Part shown: piece after piece, positions 1-7,996 of the stretch | Layout of the letters: every line of letters starts with the position of its first letter | Numbering within the stretch: position 1 is the first letter of the stretch | From: an uncultured bacterium | GTDB taxonomy: Bacteria > Cloacimonadota > Cloacimonadia > Cloacimonadales > Cloacimonadaceae | Assembly (NCBI GenBank): GCA_937924555.1 | Contig: CALDSN010000062.1 | Span: forward strand, 1-19,859 | Direction of reading: 5' to 3' | Length of the DNA: 19,859 bases | The notes under the pieces: model-generated | The model's database searches: none | Told to the model about the DNA's origin: nothing | The model's input: only the letters and a program-made list of their open reading frames with translations | Position numbers and translations under genes: made by a program

Positions 1-722
1 GCTTATGCGTGGGTGTGTTGCATGCAACAATGGCTGAGGTATCGGCTTCTTCCAATGCACTATCCGGGATAACTGCACTCTCGGAAAGCGTGGCAGACTA
101 TGCATCTTCCCCCATTATCGGCTACACAGGTCTATGCAGCACATGGCAGAAGCCATTCAGTCAAACAGAGCTTAGCATCTATGGCTTTCACACGGCTTTT
201 CGCAGCGGGAAATGCATCATCGCCAGCGGTTTGAACTATATGCAACATCCTGATTACCGTTTACAGGACGAGTATCTCAGCTTGAGTGTTTATCACTACG
301 GCTTTGCCTTGGGAGCAAGCCAGCACTTACTTTACGACAAGATTGGAGCGGAAAGCAATTATGATTGGACGAATGACTTTGCCCTGGGATACAAAGGTGA
401 TGATTACGGTAGCGAAATCCGCTATCAGGCAGTGGGAAGCAGCGATGCAGCCTGGACGCTATCGGCAACCCACAAGCTTAGCAGTGCAGCAGAAGTATGC
501 TCTGCCTACACTTGGCGGAAACTGAATAAGGATAGCTACAGCGTTGCCAGTTCGGTGCGCATCGCTTCCCCGCTGTTGTTGCAATCATCATGGCAAAGCG
601 AACCTGCCCGTTTTGGAGCAGGGCTTAAGTTCAGGGTGAATGGGGTGGAACTGATGTATGCCGTGCGCACTCATGCGGAATTGGATTTAACTCATAGTTT
701 GGATTTGGGGATATTGTGGTAA
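1..722 (+). CDS. Predicted outer-membrane beta-barrel protein, 5'-partial
   Basis: I do not recognise a named family. The reading frame is open to the first base of the window: codons upstream of the GTG at 9 read Leu-Cys and continue into a hydrophobic stretch (LCVGVLHATMA) followed by a polar EVSAS. That looks like the end of a signal peptide, so the real start probably lies before the window and the GTG at 9 is not the initiator. The rest (about 225 residues) is rich in alternating polar/aromatic strands such as YLSLSVYHYGFALGAS and ends in an aromatic residue (LGILW), as expected of a small outer-membrane barrel. No catalytic motif is visible. Its stop codon overlaps the next gene by 7 bp, so the two are probably co-translated and function together at the outer membrane. 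The barrel assignment is an inference from strand pattern and signal-peptide remnant. Confidence 0.6.
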   Translation, partial: LCVGVLHATMAEVSASSNALSGITALSESVADYASSPIIGYTGLCSTWQKPFSQTELSIYGFHTAFRSGKCIIASGLNYMQHPDYRLQDEYLSLSVYHYGFALGASQHLLYDKIGAESNYDWTNDFALGYKGDDYGSEIRYQAVGSSDAAWTLSATHKLSSAAEVCSAYTWRKLNKDSYSVASSVRIASPLLLQSSWQSEPARFGAGLKFRVNGVELMYAVRTHAELDLTHSLDLGILW

Positions 723-2227
723 GATACGGAATTATTATCGTTATGCTGTTGATGGTGTCCGGCTTGGTTTGGGCACAGGTGGAAGAACTGCCGGAGCTGA
801 ACCCGGAAGAGATACAGGATAACTGGGTGCGGAAGGTGTATGAAGAGTTGCAGAGCAGTGAAGTGGGCTTTAGTTTCAATAACCGCTTTCGCTTGCAGAA
901 GGATGATAACTATGCTTGGTATGCCATGCAGGGACAAAGCAAGGATTTGCGCCTGAACCTGAATCTCAGCAACCGAAGTCACCACGCATCACACTTCAAC
1001 TTCCAGCTTCGGCATGGCAGAGATAATGCAGAATTGAGAGAGCTATGTATTGGGAGCTTTAACCCAAGCTGGGGATTGGGTGCCATACTGAAGAAGAATC
1101 GTGATAGGACGGCTATCTTTGGCTTTGGGAATGCCGGAAATCCGGATAATGTTTGCCCTTTGGGAGCAGGATTAAGCTTGGGTGCGGGCAGGATGAATGC
1201 AATACTCTTTGCCGCACAGCAACAGCGTCCCGCAAATCTGATTAACGGAAAAATAAGCACTCTGTATCGGGCAAAGAACCCGAACCGTGCTGATACACGA
1301 GAACAATTAGCCGGCTTGGGAGTGGAAGCAAAGCTGGCTGCCTTTGGTGCGGGAGTGATGGCATACACCCAAGCCTATGAGCACGGCTTTAGCGATGCGC
1401 GGTATAAGCGGGACCTCAGCGCCATAAGCATGGCAGCAAAGTATGATTTCAAGAACTTCCGGGCAGCGGCAGAATATGCTTTTGTGGAGGGTGAACCGGC
1501 GGTGAAGGCGGAAGTTAGCTTCTTGGTAAGCCCGCTCAGGCAGAAACTAAGCTACACTATGATTGCCTACGATCAGCTTCCTGCATACTCCGCACGAAGC
1601 GGGGTGCTTAGTAACCTTGGCAACCGCCAGGAGATTGGGTGGGATATAGATTTCCCCTTGGCAGAGAATGTGGATTGCTCTTTGCGGAACTGCATATCAG
1701 GTAGAATAGAAGGAGTGGGGAATCCCGATTGGCTTTCCCGCAATATCCTGTATCTGAGCTATCGTGCGAAAGATACCGGAACCTCTGTGCAGTTAAGCCG
1801 CTATGACAAGGAGTTGATAGCCTATGCCGACAGCAGCTATCAAAGCACATTGCCGGTGCATTACCGCTGTAGTATCAAGGTGAATCATGCCCTGTCGGAA
1901 GCTGTGAAGTTAAAGTTCAATTTCCGTTACCACTATGAGGATAAGCTGAGCAGCGACAATAACAGTTTTCACTGGGAAAACAGCATTGCCTGGCAACATA
2001 AGAAACTTGGTGCGGAAGCGGGGATAAGAAGCTGGCAGAGTATGCACAGCATTGCCATTCCGGATGATGTGATGGGGGATGAGGATGGGGTGTATCTGGC
2101 AAGCAGCGATGATAACCAAGTGTTTCTGAAGCTTGGTGTGCGAGTGATAAAGTTTCACCTGAATGCAGAACTGCGGCAGTCATGGCTTGATGGCTACCGC
2201 AGTTGCTATTTGAATTTGGGGATTTAG
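716..2227 (+). CDS. Signal-peptide-bearing outer-membrane beta-barrel protein (unknown function)
   Basis: This encodes 503 residues from a GTG start at 716, with a purine-rich TTGGGGA just upstream. The N-terminus is a good signal peptide (hydrophobic IIIVMLLMVSGLVWA, then cleavage before QVEEL). A short acidic segment (PELNPEEIQDNW) precedes about 450 residues of amphipathic strands with repeated Gly/aromatic turns, for example GSFNPSWGLGAI near residue 118. The general look resembles the barrel part of large helix-hairpin-helix/ComEA-annotated secreted proteins of this kind of bacterium, but no helix-hairpin-helix motif is visible, so I do not give that name. The start overlaps the upstream barrel gene by 7 bp, consistent with translational coupling. 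The 3' end is only 5 bp from the stop of the convergent minus-strand gene and no terminator hairpin is visible between them. The function is unknown; an outer-membrane location is likely. Confidence 0.7.
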   Translation: MVRYGIIIVMLLMVSGLVWAQVEELPELNPEEIQDNWVRKVYEELQSSEVGFSFNNRFRLQKDDNYAWYAMQGQSKDLRLNLNLSNRSHHASHFNFQLRHGRDNAELRELCIGSFNPSWGLGAILKKNRDRTAIFGFGNAGNPDNVCPLGAGLSLGAGRMNAILFAAQQQRPANLINGKISTLYRAKNPNRADTREQLAGLGVEAKLAAFGAGVMAYTQAYEHGFSDARYKRDLSAISMAAKYDFKNFRAAAEYAFVEGEPAVKAEVSFLVSPLRQKLSYTMIAYDQLPAYSARSGVLSNLGNRQEIGWDIDFPLAENVDCSLRNCISGRIEGVGNPDWLSRNILYLSYRAKDTGTSVQLSRYDKELIAYADSSYQSTLPVHYRCSIKVNHALSEAVKLKFNFRYHYEDKLSSDNNSFHWENSIAWQHKKLGAEAGIRSWQSMHSIAIPDDVMGDEDGVYLASSDDNQVFLKLGVRVIKFHLNAELRQSWLDGYRSCYLNLGI

Positions 2228-2232
2228 TTAAA

Positions 2233-4317
2233 TCAGTTTGCTGCCACAACTCTGTAGAAGCATTTGGAAGAGCTAGGCGGATTGATGTCATAGAACAGGC
2301 TGGAAGTGCTGTCCAACACCAATGTCCAGTCATCGGGGAATACTGCATCAGGTTCGTTGGAACTATAAACAGAGTAAGTATCCGCACCTGAAACCTCTTG
2401 CCATGTTAAACGAAGACCGTTCGCATCCACTTGGCAGATTGACACCTGAGGAATGGCTAACAAAGATAAGGCAAAACTCCAATTGGGATAGCTGAGCCCG
2501 CTAAGGCTGTTAGCTCTTGTCCAGTTGGCAGGATTGTTTATCATAGCTAGGATTGCTGCCACAGAGCCGGTTTGTGTGCCATTATAATATCCGTTGTCCA
2601 CCTCTGAAGTAAAGCCCAGAGCAGTGTCACCCTGGGTAAGTGTTGTTGGTAGGAAGGAACTGTTGTTTGTGGGGATAACGCTGCTTAACCAGTTTGTGGT
2701 GGAGAAAGCCGCCAAGAAGTATGGTTCAGTTATGTAACCCTGAAAAGCGATGATCTGATCACCATCATTTGAGAAACCTTCGAAATCCGGATTGCTGATT
2801 CCTTCGTCATTCTGCAGAGTGCCTTCCACAATATGGATAACTTCACCTTTCAAGTAGGGTCTGGCAACTCCACGCCACTCGTACACCTCTTCCGTTTCAG
2901 CAAATGCGGTACCTGTCCAAGCCTTGTCGGTAAAGTTTATCTTGGTATTCTCCGGGATATCTCTAAGCAGCACAAAGGCAAACCTATCCGGAGAATCACA
3001 GGCATACTCCACGAAGGCAATATCACCCACGTCCAGAGTAGCTCCAATAGGTCCTGCTCCTGTACTGAAGGTAAGTTCCGGAACAGAGCTATCAATCTTA
3101 TAGTCAATCGCAGTGTCTGCATTTGTATATGGATAGATTTTGAAGTAATATGGGTGGCTTTCGTTCAGCTCGAATATAAGCTGATTTTGCTGCCCATAGG
3201 CAACATTCTTGGTGAGCTTCTTGTCAATCTCGGGAATTCCATCCACAGGAGGGATGATGTCTTCCATGCTCACTTTGCTACCCTTTATCAGATATCCATC
3301 AGGTAGGGTTGTACCGGAGGCATCTACCCAGTTAAGGTATGCTTGATAGTATGTTACTCCACTAACACTGAAGGATGAAGGGTATGCGCTTGGTTCCGGT
3401 AGAACGGTTGAGCCGTAAACAGCTATGCTTTGTTCGCTAACTCCACCCCCACTATGCACAAGAAATCCACCATATTCTCCACTTGCCACGGGCTGAAACA
3501 ACACTTGTATTGTTCTGTCCAAAATCCCGCTACGGGGAGTAAGCGTAAGCTGAGCGGAGAACAGTTCATCTCCAAGTACTCTAATGGCAAAATACTGGGG
3601 AGCATTGATAAGTACATTTCCAGTGAGATTCACGGCAGTCAATTGATAGCTCTGCACCACAGAGATATCGTCTGGAGCCGCATAGAAGGGTTGCAAATCT
3701 GCTGTCACCTGTAAGCTTGGAATTGCCGGAGTGCCGATTAGGCTGATGTTGTCATAACGCCATTTGCAAGATGCTGCATAGCTGCTGGTGGTTTTTGATG
3801 GCATATAGGCTGTGTTGGCGGTATTAGCAAAGGAGGATACTATCTTGAAAGCAAGATTTGGGTTGCTGTTCATCCCGGGGATGGCAGTGCCATCGAAGCT
3901 CCCTAGAACCCATTGATCACCGTTGGTAGCATTGAATGTTGCAGCTTCCACCCAAACCGGGTTGGCTTCAGTCCTATCCAGTGTATAATATAGCACTTCC
4001 CGGTTTGCTGAGGTGTTACTGTGTCTGATAGCCCAGTTGAGCGAGATGTTGCTGTAACCCACACTAGATACTTCGATAAACATTCCGGCAGAGCGGTTGT
4101 TTGTCCCTTGTGCGGGATAGCTGGTTGTGCTCCATGCGTATCCGGTATCGCCATACCCTGTGTTAAAGTTGTCGCTGGTAACTCCGCCTAGCAAAGAGAG
4201 TGATCCGCTGCCTGTGGTGGGGCTGGTGCTTTGAGATTCAAAATCCCAGGAAGTTACCACCACTGCATTAAGCAAACCGCTAATGATCAGGAACAAGATG
4301 GCAAGCTTAATCTTCAT
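2233..4317 (-). CDS. Secreted multi-domain protein with lamin-tail-like and Fn3-like modules
   Basis: This encodes 694 residues. Residues 1-18 form a signal peptide (IKLAILFLIISGLLNA). Visible modules in order are: residues about 20-197, a jelly-roll-like segment opening with SWDFES and closing with WRYDNISLIG; about 200-303, an immunoglobulin-like repeat with the style LTGNVLINAPQYFAI; about 309-420, an Fn3-like segment; about 425-615, a lamin-tail-like domain opening with GDIAFVEYACDSPDRFAFVL and INFTDKAW, of the sort often found in secreted nucleases and adhesins; and about 622-694, a final Fn3-like module (LTWQEVSGADTYSVYSS, ending FYRVVAAN). No enzyme motif is visible, so an adhesive or surface role is an inference. 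Unlike the gene upstream of it, it has no type IX-like sorting tail. It lies 8 bp downstream of the CotH gene in the same direction, with an AGGAG Shine-Dalgarno 5 nt before its ATG, so the two probably form an operon. Confidence 0.75.
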   Translation of the reverse strand: MKIKLAILFLIISGLLNAVVVTSWDFESQSTSPTTGSGSLSLLGGVTSDNFNTGYGDTGYAWSTTSYPAQGTNNRSAGMFIEVSSVGYSNISLNWAIRHSNTSANREVLYYTLDRTEANPVWVEAATFNATNGDQWVLGSFDGTAIPGMNSNPNLAFKIVSSFANTANTAYMPSKTTSSYAASCKWRYDNISLIGTPAIPSLQVTADLQPFYAAPDDISVVQSYQLTAVNLTGNVLINAPQYFAIRVLGDELFSAQLTLTPRSGILDRTIQVLFQPVASGEYGGFLVHSGGGVSEQSIAVYGSTVLPEPSAYPSSFSVSGVTYYQAYLNWVDASGTTLPDGYLIKGSKVSMEDIIPPVDGIPEIDKKLTKNVAYGQQNQLIFELNESHPYYFKIYPYTNADTAIDYKIDSSVPELTFSTGAGPIGATLDVGDIAFVEYACDSPDRFAFVLLRDIPENTKINFTDKAWTGTAFAETEEVYEWRGVARPYLKGEVIHIVEGTLQNDEGISNPDFEGFSNDGDQIIAFQGYITEPYFLAAFSTTNWLSSVIPTNNSSFLPTTLTQGDTALGFTSEVDNGYYNGTQTGSVAAILAMINNPANWTRANSLSGLSYPNWSFALSLLAIPQVSICQVDANGLRLTWQEVSGADTYSVYSSNEPDAVFPDDWTLVLDSTSSLFYDINPPSSSKCFYRVVAAN

Positions 4318-4325
4318 GGATACTC

Positions 4326-7300
4326 CTATTTAACAAGGCATATCTTGTTGGTAAGCTTCTTGCCGTCAACTGAGGCATTGATGAAGTATATTCCGCTGGC
4401 AGCAATCCGCCCTGATTCATCCTTACCATCCCAAGCCTGTTTGATGGAGGTGGAGAGGTTCATTTCTCGCACAAGCTGTCCTTTCAGGTTGAAAATCTGC
4501 ACTTTGGCAGTGGGAGCATTGCCTTTAATCTCCAAGCTAAGTGTTCCTCGGGCTGGATTGGGATAAGCTTTTAAGGAAGGTGCAATCACGGGTGAAACTT
4601 GATCGTCATTATCAGATCCAGTATTGCTGCTGCCTGGGGTAATGGCTTCTGCACCGGTGAAAAGAGCCCAGGTTGAACCGCCATTCTGGCTTCTGCCATA
4701 GGAGATATCCCCACCCAGAGCAGTCTCGGCAGTCCAAGATACATTATCAATCACCGTAAGCATATCAGGAGCTATAAGATACACGGCATCAGCAGATGTT
4801 CCAAGCTTAGTGTTCATGTGCAAGGCACCCTGTTCTGGCTGTTCATCAAACCAGATTAGTTTGTAGCCATGTGCAGGGATTATGCTGCTATCGCTTCCCG
4901 AGGGGATTTGAGTGAGTGACACACCAATTTCGGGATAGTGGCTGTCCGTTACATAATAACCGGCAAGCTCAACAGCGGTATCTCCGGGATTGTAAATCTC
5001 TGCCCAATCATCAAACTCATTATTCTCATCGGTTACAACTGTCAAGTTGGATGGCATCAGTTCATTGATGTAGAGCACGGGGGCAGTGTAGCCAATCACG
5101 ATGCTATACAGGGCAGATTGCGTTTGTGCGGAGCTGTTGTCCACTGCCACAATACGGTATTTCAGCACCAAGCCGAGAGCATAGGGTCCGATTTGGGCAC
5201 TGTAGCTAGTTCCGTTGGCGGTCATATTCATCGTGGCAAGATTCTGCTCATCCAAACCGTACTGAAGCTGCACACTGCCCAAACTGCCATCGGTATCGGT
5301 AACCACGGCACTTACCGTAATTACACTCTGGGCTGTTGTGACTGTGGGACTATAGGCAATGTTGGTAATTGTAGGAGGAACATTCACTCCGGCTACATTG
5401 GCAGCTCCCGGTGTGCTGGGATTTGTCTGTCCTGCTCCGAAAAGCACCCAAGTTTCCCCACCATCTGGTGATCTGCCTATGGATACATCATCCGCATCCA
5501 AGCCTGTGGCATCAGTCCAGGAATAGCTATCTATCACGGTGGTTCCGTCTGAAGCAATCAGGAACACACCATCGGCAGCTCCACCGAGTTTATCGTTAAC
5601 GTGCAAGGGACCTTGATCCAAGTCTTCATCGTACCATACTACCAGATATCCATGGGCGGGAATGGTAGTTTGCTCCGGTGCATCGGCGGGAATCTGCGTC
5701 CAGGCAGAGATACCTACGCTGTAATGGCTATCCACCATATACATCCCCCCGATATTAACGGAATAATCATTGGGATTGTATAGCTCCACCCAGTCGTCCA
5801 ATTCTTCATTGGCATCCGGGAAGGATACATTCTTCGCCATTATCTCATTGAACACCAGTTCACCGGTGGTGCTTGCTACGGGGGCACTGAAGAACTCAAA
5901 TTCGGCTCTGGCGGGATAGAACATCCCTTGGGAGCTGTTTTCAGCCCAGAAGAAGTATTCGATATCACCGGCACCAACTGTGACGCTAACACCATACACT
6001 CCATCCCCGGATGCACCGTCACCATGTGCACCATCGTCGTACATCTGATAGTATTCAAACTTCAAAGGGTGGCTCTGCCTAATCCCAAGCTGCATATAGG
6101 TGGCATTGGTAGCGGTTGCAGTAAAGGTTACTTGAGAGCCTTGCTCTATCAATTGGGGACTATAAGCCTGCGCACTGAAGACTGGCACAGTACCCGAAAA
6201 AGCGGAGTGACTTAAAAGATATGTGGAACGTGCGTTCATCAAAGCTGTGATTCCCGGGACGCTTTGTCCCCCACCGGGTCCACCGCTTCCCCCCGAAACC
6301 GAGGAGTTCAGATTGGCTTGGAAATTGGCATAGGTATAGAAGTAGTTCGGGTCTGCCTGCACGGATGGCGCACATATTGCCTGCAATTCTGCTGCTCTGG
6401 TGGCGTACCAGCCATTGCTGAAATTCTCGTTTATCATGGTGCGCATGTGGGCAATGTACATCTTTTTGTAACGCGCATTGTTCAGCACTTTGCTTAGTAG
6501 CGGAAATGTGGTGCTGGTGCTGTTCTGTAATGGGTTCAAGCTGGAACTGGATCCACCTCCGCCTCCACCGCCGAAACCACCAAAGCTCATGTTTAAATCC
6601 CATAGTAATGGATTTATCCTCCCACTGGCATCTCCAAACAGATAGAAGTTGTGAAAGATGTTTATGGGAGAGTCCAAACTTACCAGCAAGTTATCAAATG
6701 CGCACATCCACAAATTTTGGTCAACATTCATCACATTGGGCAGGTTGGTGCTGTTGTTGTTCAGAGTGTAGGTGAAGTTTATCAGATCTGCCCAACCGTA
6801 ATCGGACTCGATGCCATAGAGATTTTGGTATGCTGTGGAATCAGCCCCCAGATAGCCCCACACAGTGGTGGCACTCATTGTATTTGTATCGCACTTGAAT
6901 CTGGGCTTACCGGAACAATGGAAAAAGCTGTTCATGAAGTATGTATCCACATCCTGCACCGAGGTGTAAGCACCGATTAACACATCGTTTACATACACAT
7001 TGGCGTAGTTGGCTTTGCTGGCGGGCATATACTTGCGAGCAATCTCATAGGCAAGGGTTTCCCGCACAAAGGAGGGATCAGAAAAGCCATTAGCAAGCTT
7101 GATTGTGCCATAGGGTCCTATCAATTGGTCTTCTTTGATGTAGTCCAGCTTGATGTTAAAGGGGTTTTTGGCTCTGTTGGCTGAGTATGAGCTATTACCC
7201 TTATAACGGACTCCAACGCTGTCGTAGGTTACACCATTGATTATCGCTGTGCCCAACAGTCTGTCTTCCCCGACGGCATAGAGTTGGTCTAACAGCGCAT

Positions 7301-7424
7301 CCCAGTTCGACTGGGTGAAATACAAGCGGATTTCGTTAACGGTATTGATGTCGTAAAACTCTTGCGCAGATAATCCCCCAAACACACTGCACAATAACAC
7401 TAACGCCAAGATCATTTTTCTCAT
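4326..7424 (-). CDS. Secreted CotH-kinase family protein with two lamin-tail domains and a type IX-like sorting tail
   Basis: This encodes 1032 residues. Residues 1-20 are a signal peptide (ILALVLLCSVFGGLSA). Residues about 25-405 match the CotH kinase-like family: a GVRYKGNSSYS motif (71-81), GAYTSVQDVD (151-160, the usual place of the G-x-Y-x-x-x-(E/Q)-x-(V/I)-D motif), HNFYLFGD (258-265) and LLWDLNMSFG (273-282). Two glycine-rich loops follow (281-291 and 377-386). A spacer domain is next, then a lamin-tail domain (521-680), an Ig-like linker (683-780) and a second lamin-tail domain (783-935). The end (950-1032) is a FlgD-like tail with AYPNPARG, a VQIFNLKGQLVR strand and GIYF, typical of type IX secretion sorting domains. 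CotH proteins in spores are protein kinases; the role of secreted bacterial versions is unclear. The start is set by a GGAGG ribosome site 5 nt before ATG 7424. Confidence 0.88.
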   Translation of the reverse strand: MRKMILALVLLCSVFGGLSAQEFYDINTVNEIRLYFTQSNWDALLDQLYAVGEDRLLGTAIINGVTYDSVGVRYKGNSSYSANRAKNPFNIKLDYIKEDQLIGPYGTIKLANGFSDPSFVRETLAYEIARKYMPASKANYANVYVNDVLIGAYTSVQDVDTYFMNSFFHCSGKPRFKCDTNTMSATTVWGYLGADSTAYQNLYGIESDYGWADLINFTYTLNNNSTNLPNVMNVDQNLWMCAFDNLLVSLDSPINIFHNFYLFGDASGRINPLLWDLNMSFGGFGGGGGGGSSSSLNPLQNSTSTTFPLLSKVLNNARYKKMYIAHMRTMINENFSNGWYATRAAELQAICAPSVQADPNYFYTYANFQANLNSSVSGGSGGPGGGQSVPGITALMNARSTYLLSHSAFSGTVPVFSAQAYSPQLIEQGSQVTFTATATNATYMQLGIRQSHPLKFEYYQMYDDGAHGDGASGDGVYGVSVTVGAGDIEYFFWAENSSQGMFYPARAEFEFFSAPVASTTGELVFNEIMAKNVSFPDANEELDDWVELYNPNDYSVNIGGMYMVDSHYSVGISAWTQIPADAPEQTTIPAHGYLVVWYDEDLDQGPLHVNDKLGGAADGVFLIASDGTTVIDSYSWTDATGLDADDVSIGRSPDGGETWVLFGAGQTNPSTPGAANVAGVNVPPTITNIAYSPTVTTAQSVITVSAVVTDTDGSLGSVQLQYGLDEQNLATMNMTANGTSYSAQIGPYALGLVLKYRIVAVDNSSAQTQSALYSIVIGYTAPVLYINELMPSNLTVVTDENNEFDDWAEIYNPGDTAVELAGYYVTDSHYPEIGVSLTQIPSGSDSSIIPAHGYKLIWFDEQPEQGALHMNTKLGTSADAVYLIAPDMLTVIDNVSWTAETALGGDISYGRSQNGGSTWALFTGAEAITPGSSNTGSDNDDQVSPVIAPSLKAYPNPARGTLSLEIKGNAPTAKVQIFNLKGQLVREMNLSTSIKQAWDGKDESGRIAASGIYFINASVDGKKLTNKICLVK
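4620..5072 (-). repeat. Second lamin-tail domain repeat of the CotH protein
   Basis: Residues about 785-935 repeat the module at 5385-5864. Shared anchors are NE(I/L)M near the start, (L/F)DDW.E(I/L)YNP, VDSHY/TDSHY, an IPAHGY motif followed by W(Y/F)DE, LH(V/M)N.KLG, and a GRS-(P/Q)-(D/N)-GG closing strand. The two copies are clearly diverged at residue level, so this is an old tandem domain duplication rather than a recent copy. Confidence 0.85.
5385..5864 (-). repeat. First lamin-tail domain repeat of the CotH protein
   Basis: Residues about 521-680 hold GELVFNEIMAKN, ELDDWVELYNP, IPAHGYLVVWYDE and IGRSPDGGETW. It is the partner of the repeat at 4620-5072, with an Ig-like linker of about 100 residues between them. 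The lamin-tail fold is a known Ig-like adhesive module in bacterial secreted proteins. Confidence 0.85.
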
Positions 7425-7436
7425 ATATCCTCCATG
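7425..7436 (-). promoter_or_regulatory. Ribosome binding site of the CotH gene
   Basis: On the minus strand GGAGG precedes the ATG at 7424 with a 5-nt spacer (ATATG context). It fixes the start in front of a clear signal peptide. Confidence 0.7.
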
Positions 7437-7465
7437 GATACGTAAAAGTACGGAATTTCCGGTTC

Positions 7466-7471
7466 GTTATA
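7466..7471 (-). promoter_or_regulatory. Possible -10 element for the CotH / secreted-protein operon
   Basis: TATAAC on the minus strand lies about 42 bp before the ATG at 7424. No convincing -35 hexamer is found 16-18 bp upstream of it, so this is only a weak candidate in the right place. The 7425-7663 gap holds no gene that I can see. Confidence 0.2.
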
Positions 7472-7663
7472 ATGAGTAATACCCCGGCAAAATAGAATCC
7501 CTGCACTTTTTTTCTCAATTATGGGATTGGGGTGAGATTTCTATAGCCGGGGGGAGAAATTAATGTCTTCTGGGGGGGGCTCAGCGGAGTTCACTGATTG
7601 TAGGTGGAGGGTATGACAGCTTAACAGGGAGGGAAGAAAGGGTGCGAGTTTATACGTGGCTAA

Positions 7664-7984
7664 TTATTCTATTACCTCGCCAATGGGGAGTAAATACACC
7701 TTGATAAGACCCTTTTTCTGCATATCCAAGCCCGAGTTTTTCAGTTCCTCCAAGGCAAATTCAATACTCTCTTTATCTGCCACTCCCATGATCACACTGC
7801 CATAGCTTTGCACCAGTCCAGGAGAGTCTTTGAATGAGGCAAAGAGAGGGATATCGTAAATCATCTTTTTCCCAAGGGTTTCACCATTCATTACAAGGGT
7901 GTCACCAATCCCTGCCTCAGACAATGCCAGCAGGATATCATCCAGATACTTATCGCTATAGAGGTGAAGCACCATATACATCAT
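7664..7984 (-). CDS. Small PII-like / ferredoxin-like-fold protein coupled to the antiporter
   Basis: This encodes 106 residues from ATG 7984, or 111 from ATG 7999. The predicted order is beta (MMYMVLHLY), alpha (DKYLDDILLALSEAG), beta (DTLVMNG), beta (YGSVIMGVAD), alpha (KESIEFALEELKNSG), beta (LIKVYLLPIGEVI). This beta-alpha-beta-beta-alpha-beta layout is that of PII-type signalling proteins and related ferredoxin-like folds. I see no exact PII signature, so nucleotide binding is an inference. The start at 7984 is preferred because AAGGAG lies 6 nt upstream of it, inside the overlap with the antiporter gene; the ATG at 7999 lacks a good ribosome site but would overlap the antiporter stop as ATGA. 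A likely job is regulating the adjacent antiporter in response to a cytoplasmic ligand. Confidence 0.72.
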   Translation of the reverse strand: MMYMVLHLYSDKYLDDILLALSEAGIGDTLVMNGETLGKKMIYDIPLFASFKDSPGLVQSYGSVIMGVADKESIEFALEELKNSGLDMQKKGLIKVYLLPIGEVIE

Positions 7985-7990
7985 TATCTT

Positions 7991-7996
7991 CTCCTT
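7991..7996 (-). promoter_or_regulatory. Ribosome binding site deciding the start of the PII-like gene
   Basis: AAGGAG on the minus strand is followed by a 6-nt spacer and the ATG at 7984. The TGA of the antiporter gene (7996-7998) overlaps its first base, so a ribosome ending on the antiporter sits on this site. It favours the inner start over ATG 7999. Confidence 0.65.

Noticed and set aside
4938..5783. Plus-strand open frames opposite the CotH gene, including one of 177 codons
   Set aside because: They are antisense shadows of the lamin-tail domains, have no ribosome site or recognisable domain, and the minus-strand gene is unambiguous.
7521..7580. G-quadruplex
   Set aside because: The loops between the longer G runs are about 16-17 nt, too long for a confident quadruplex.
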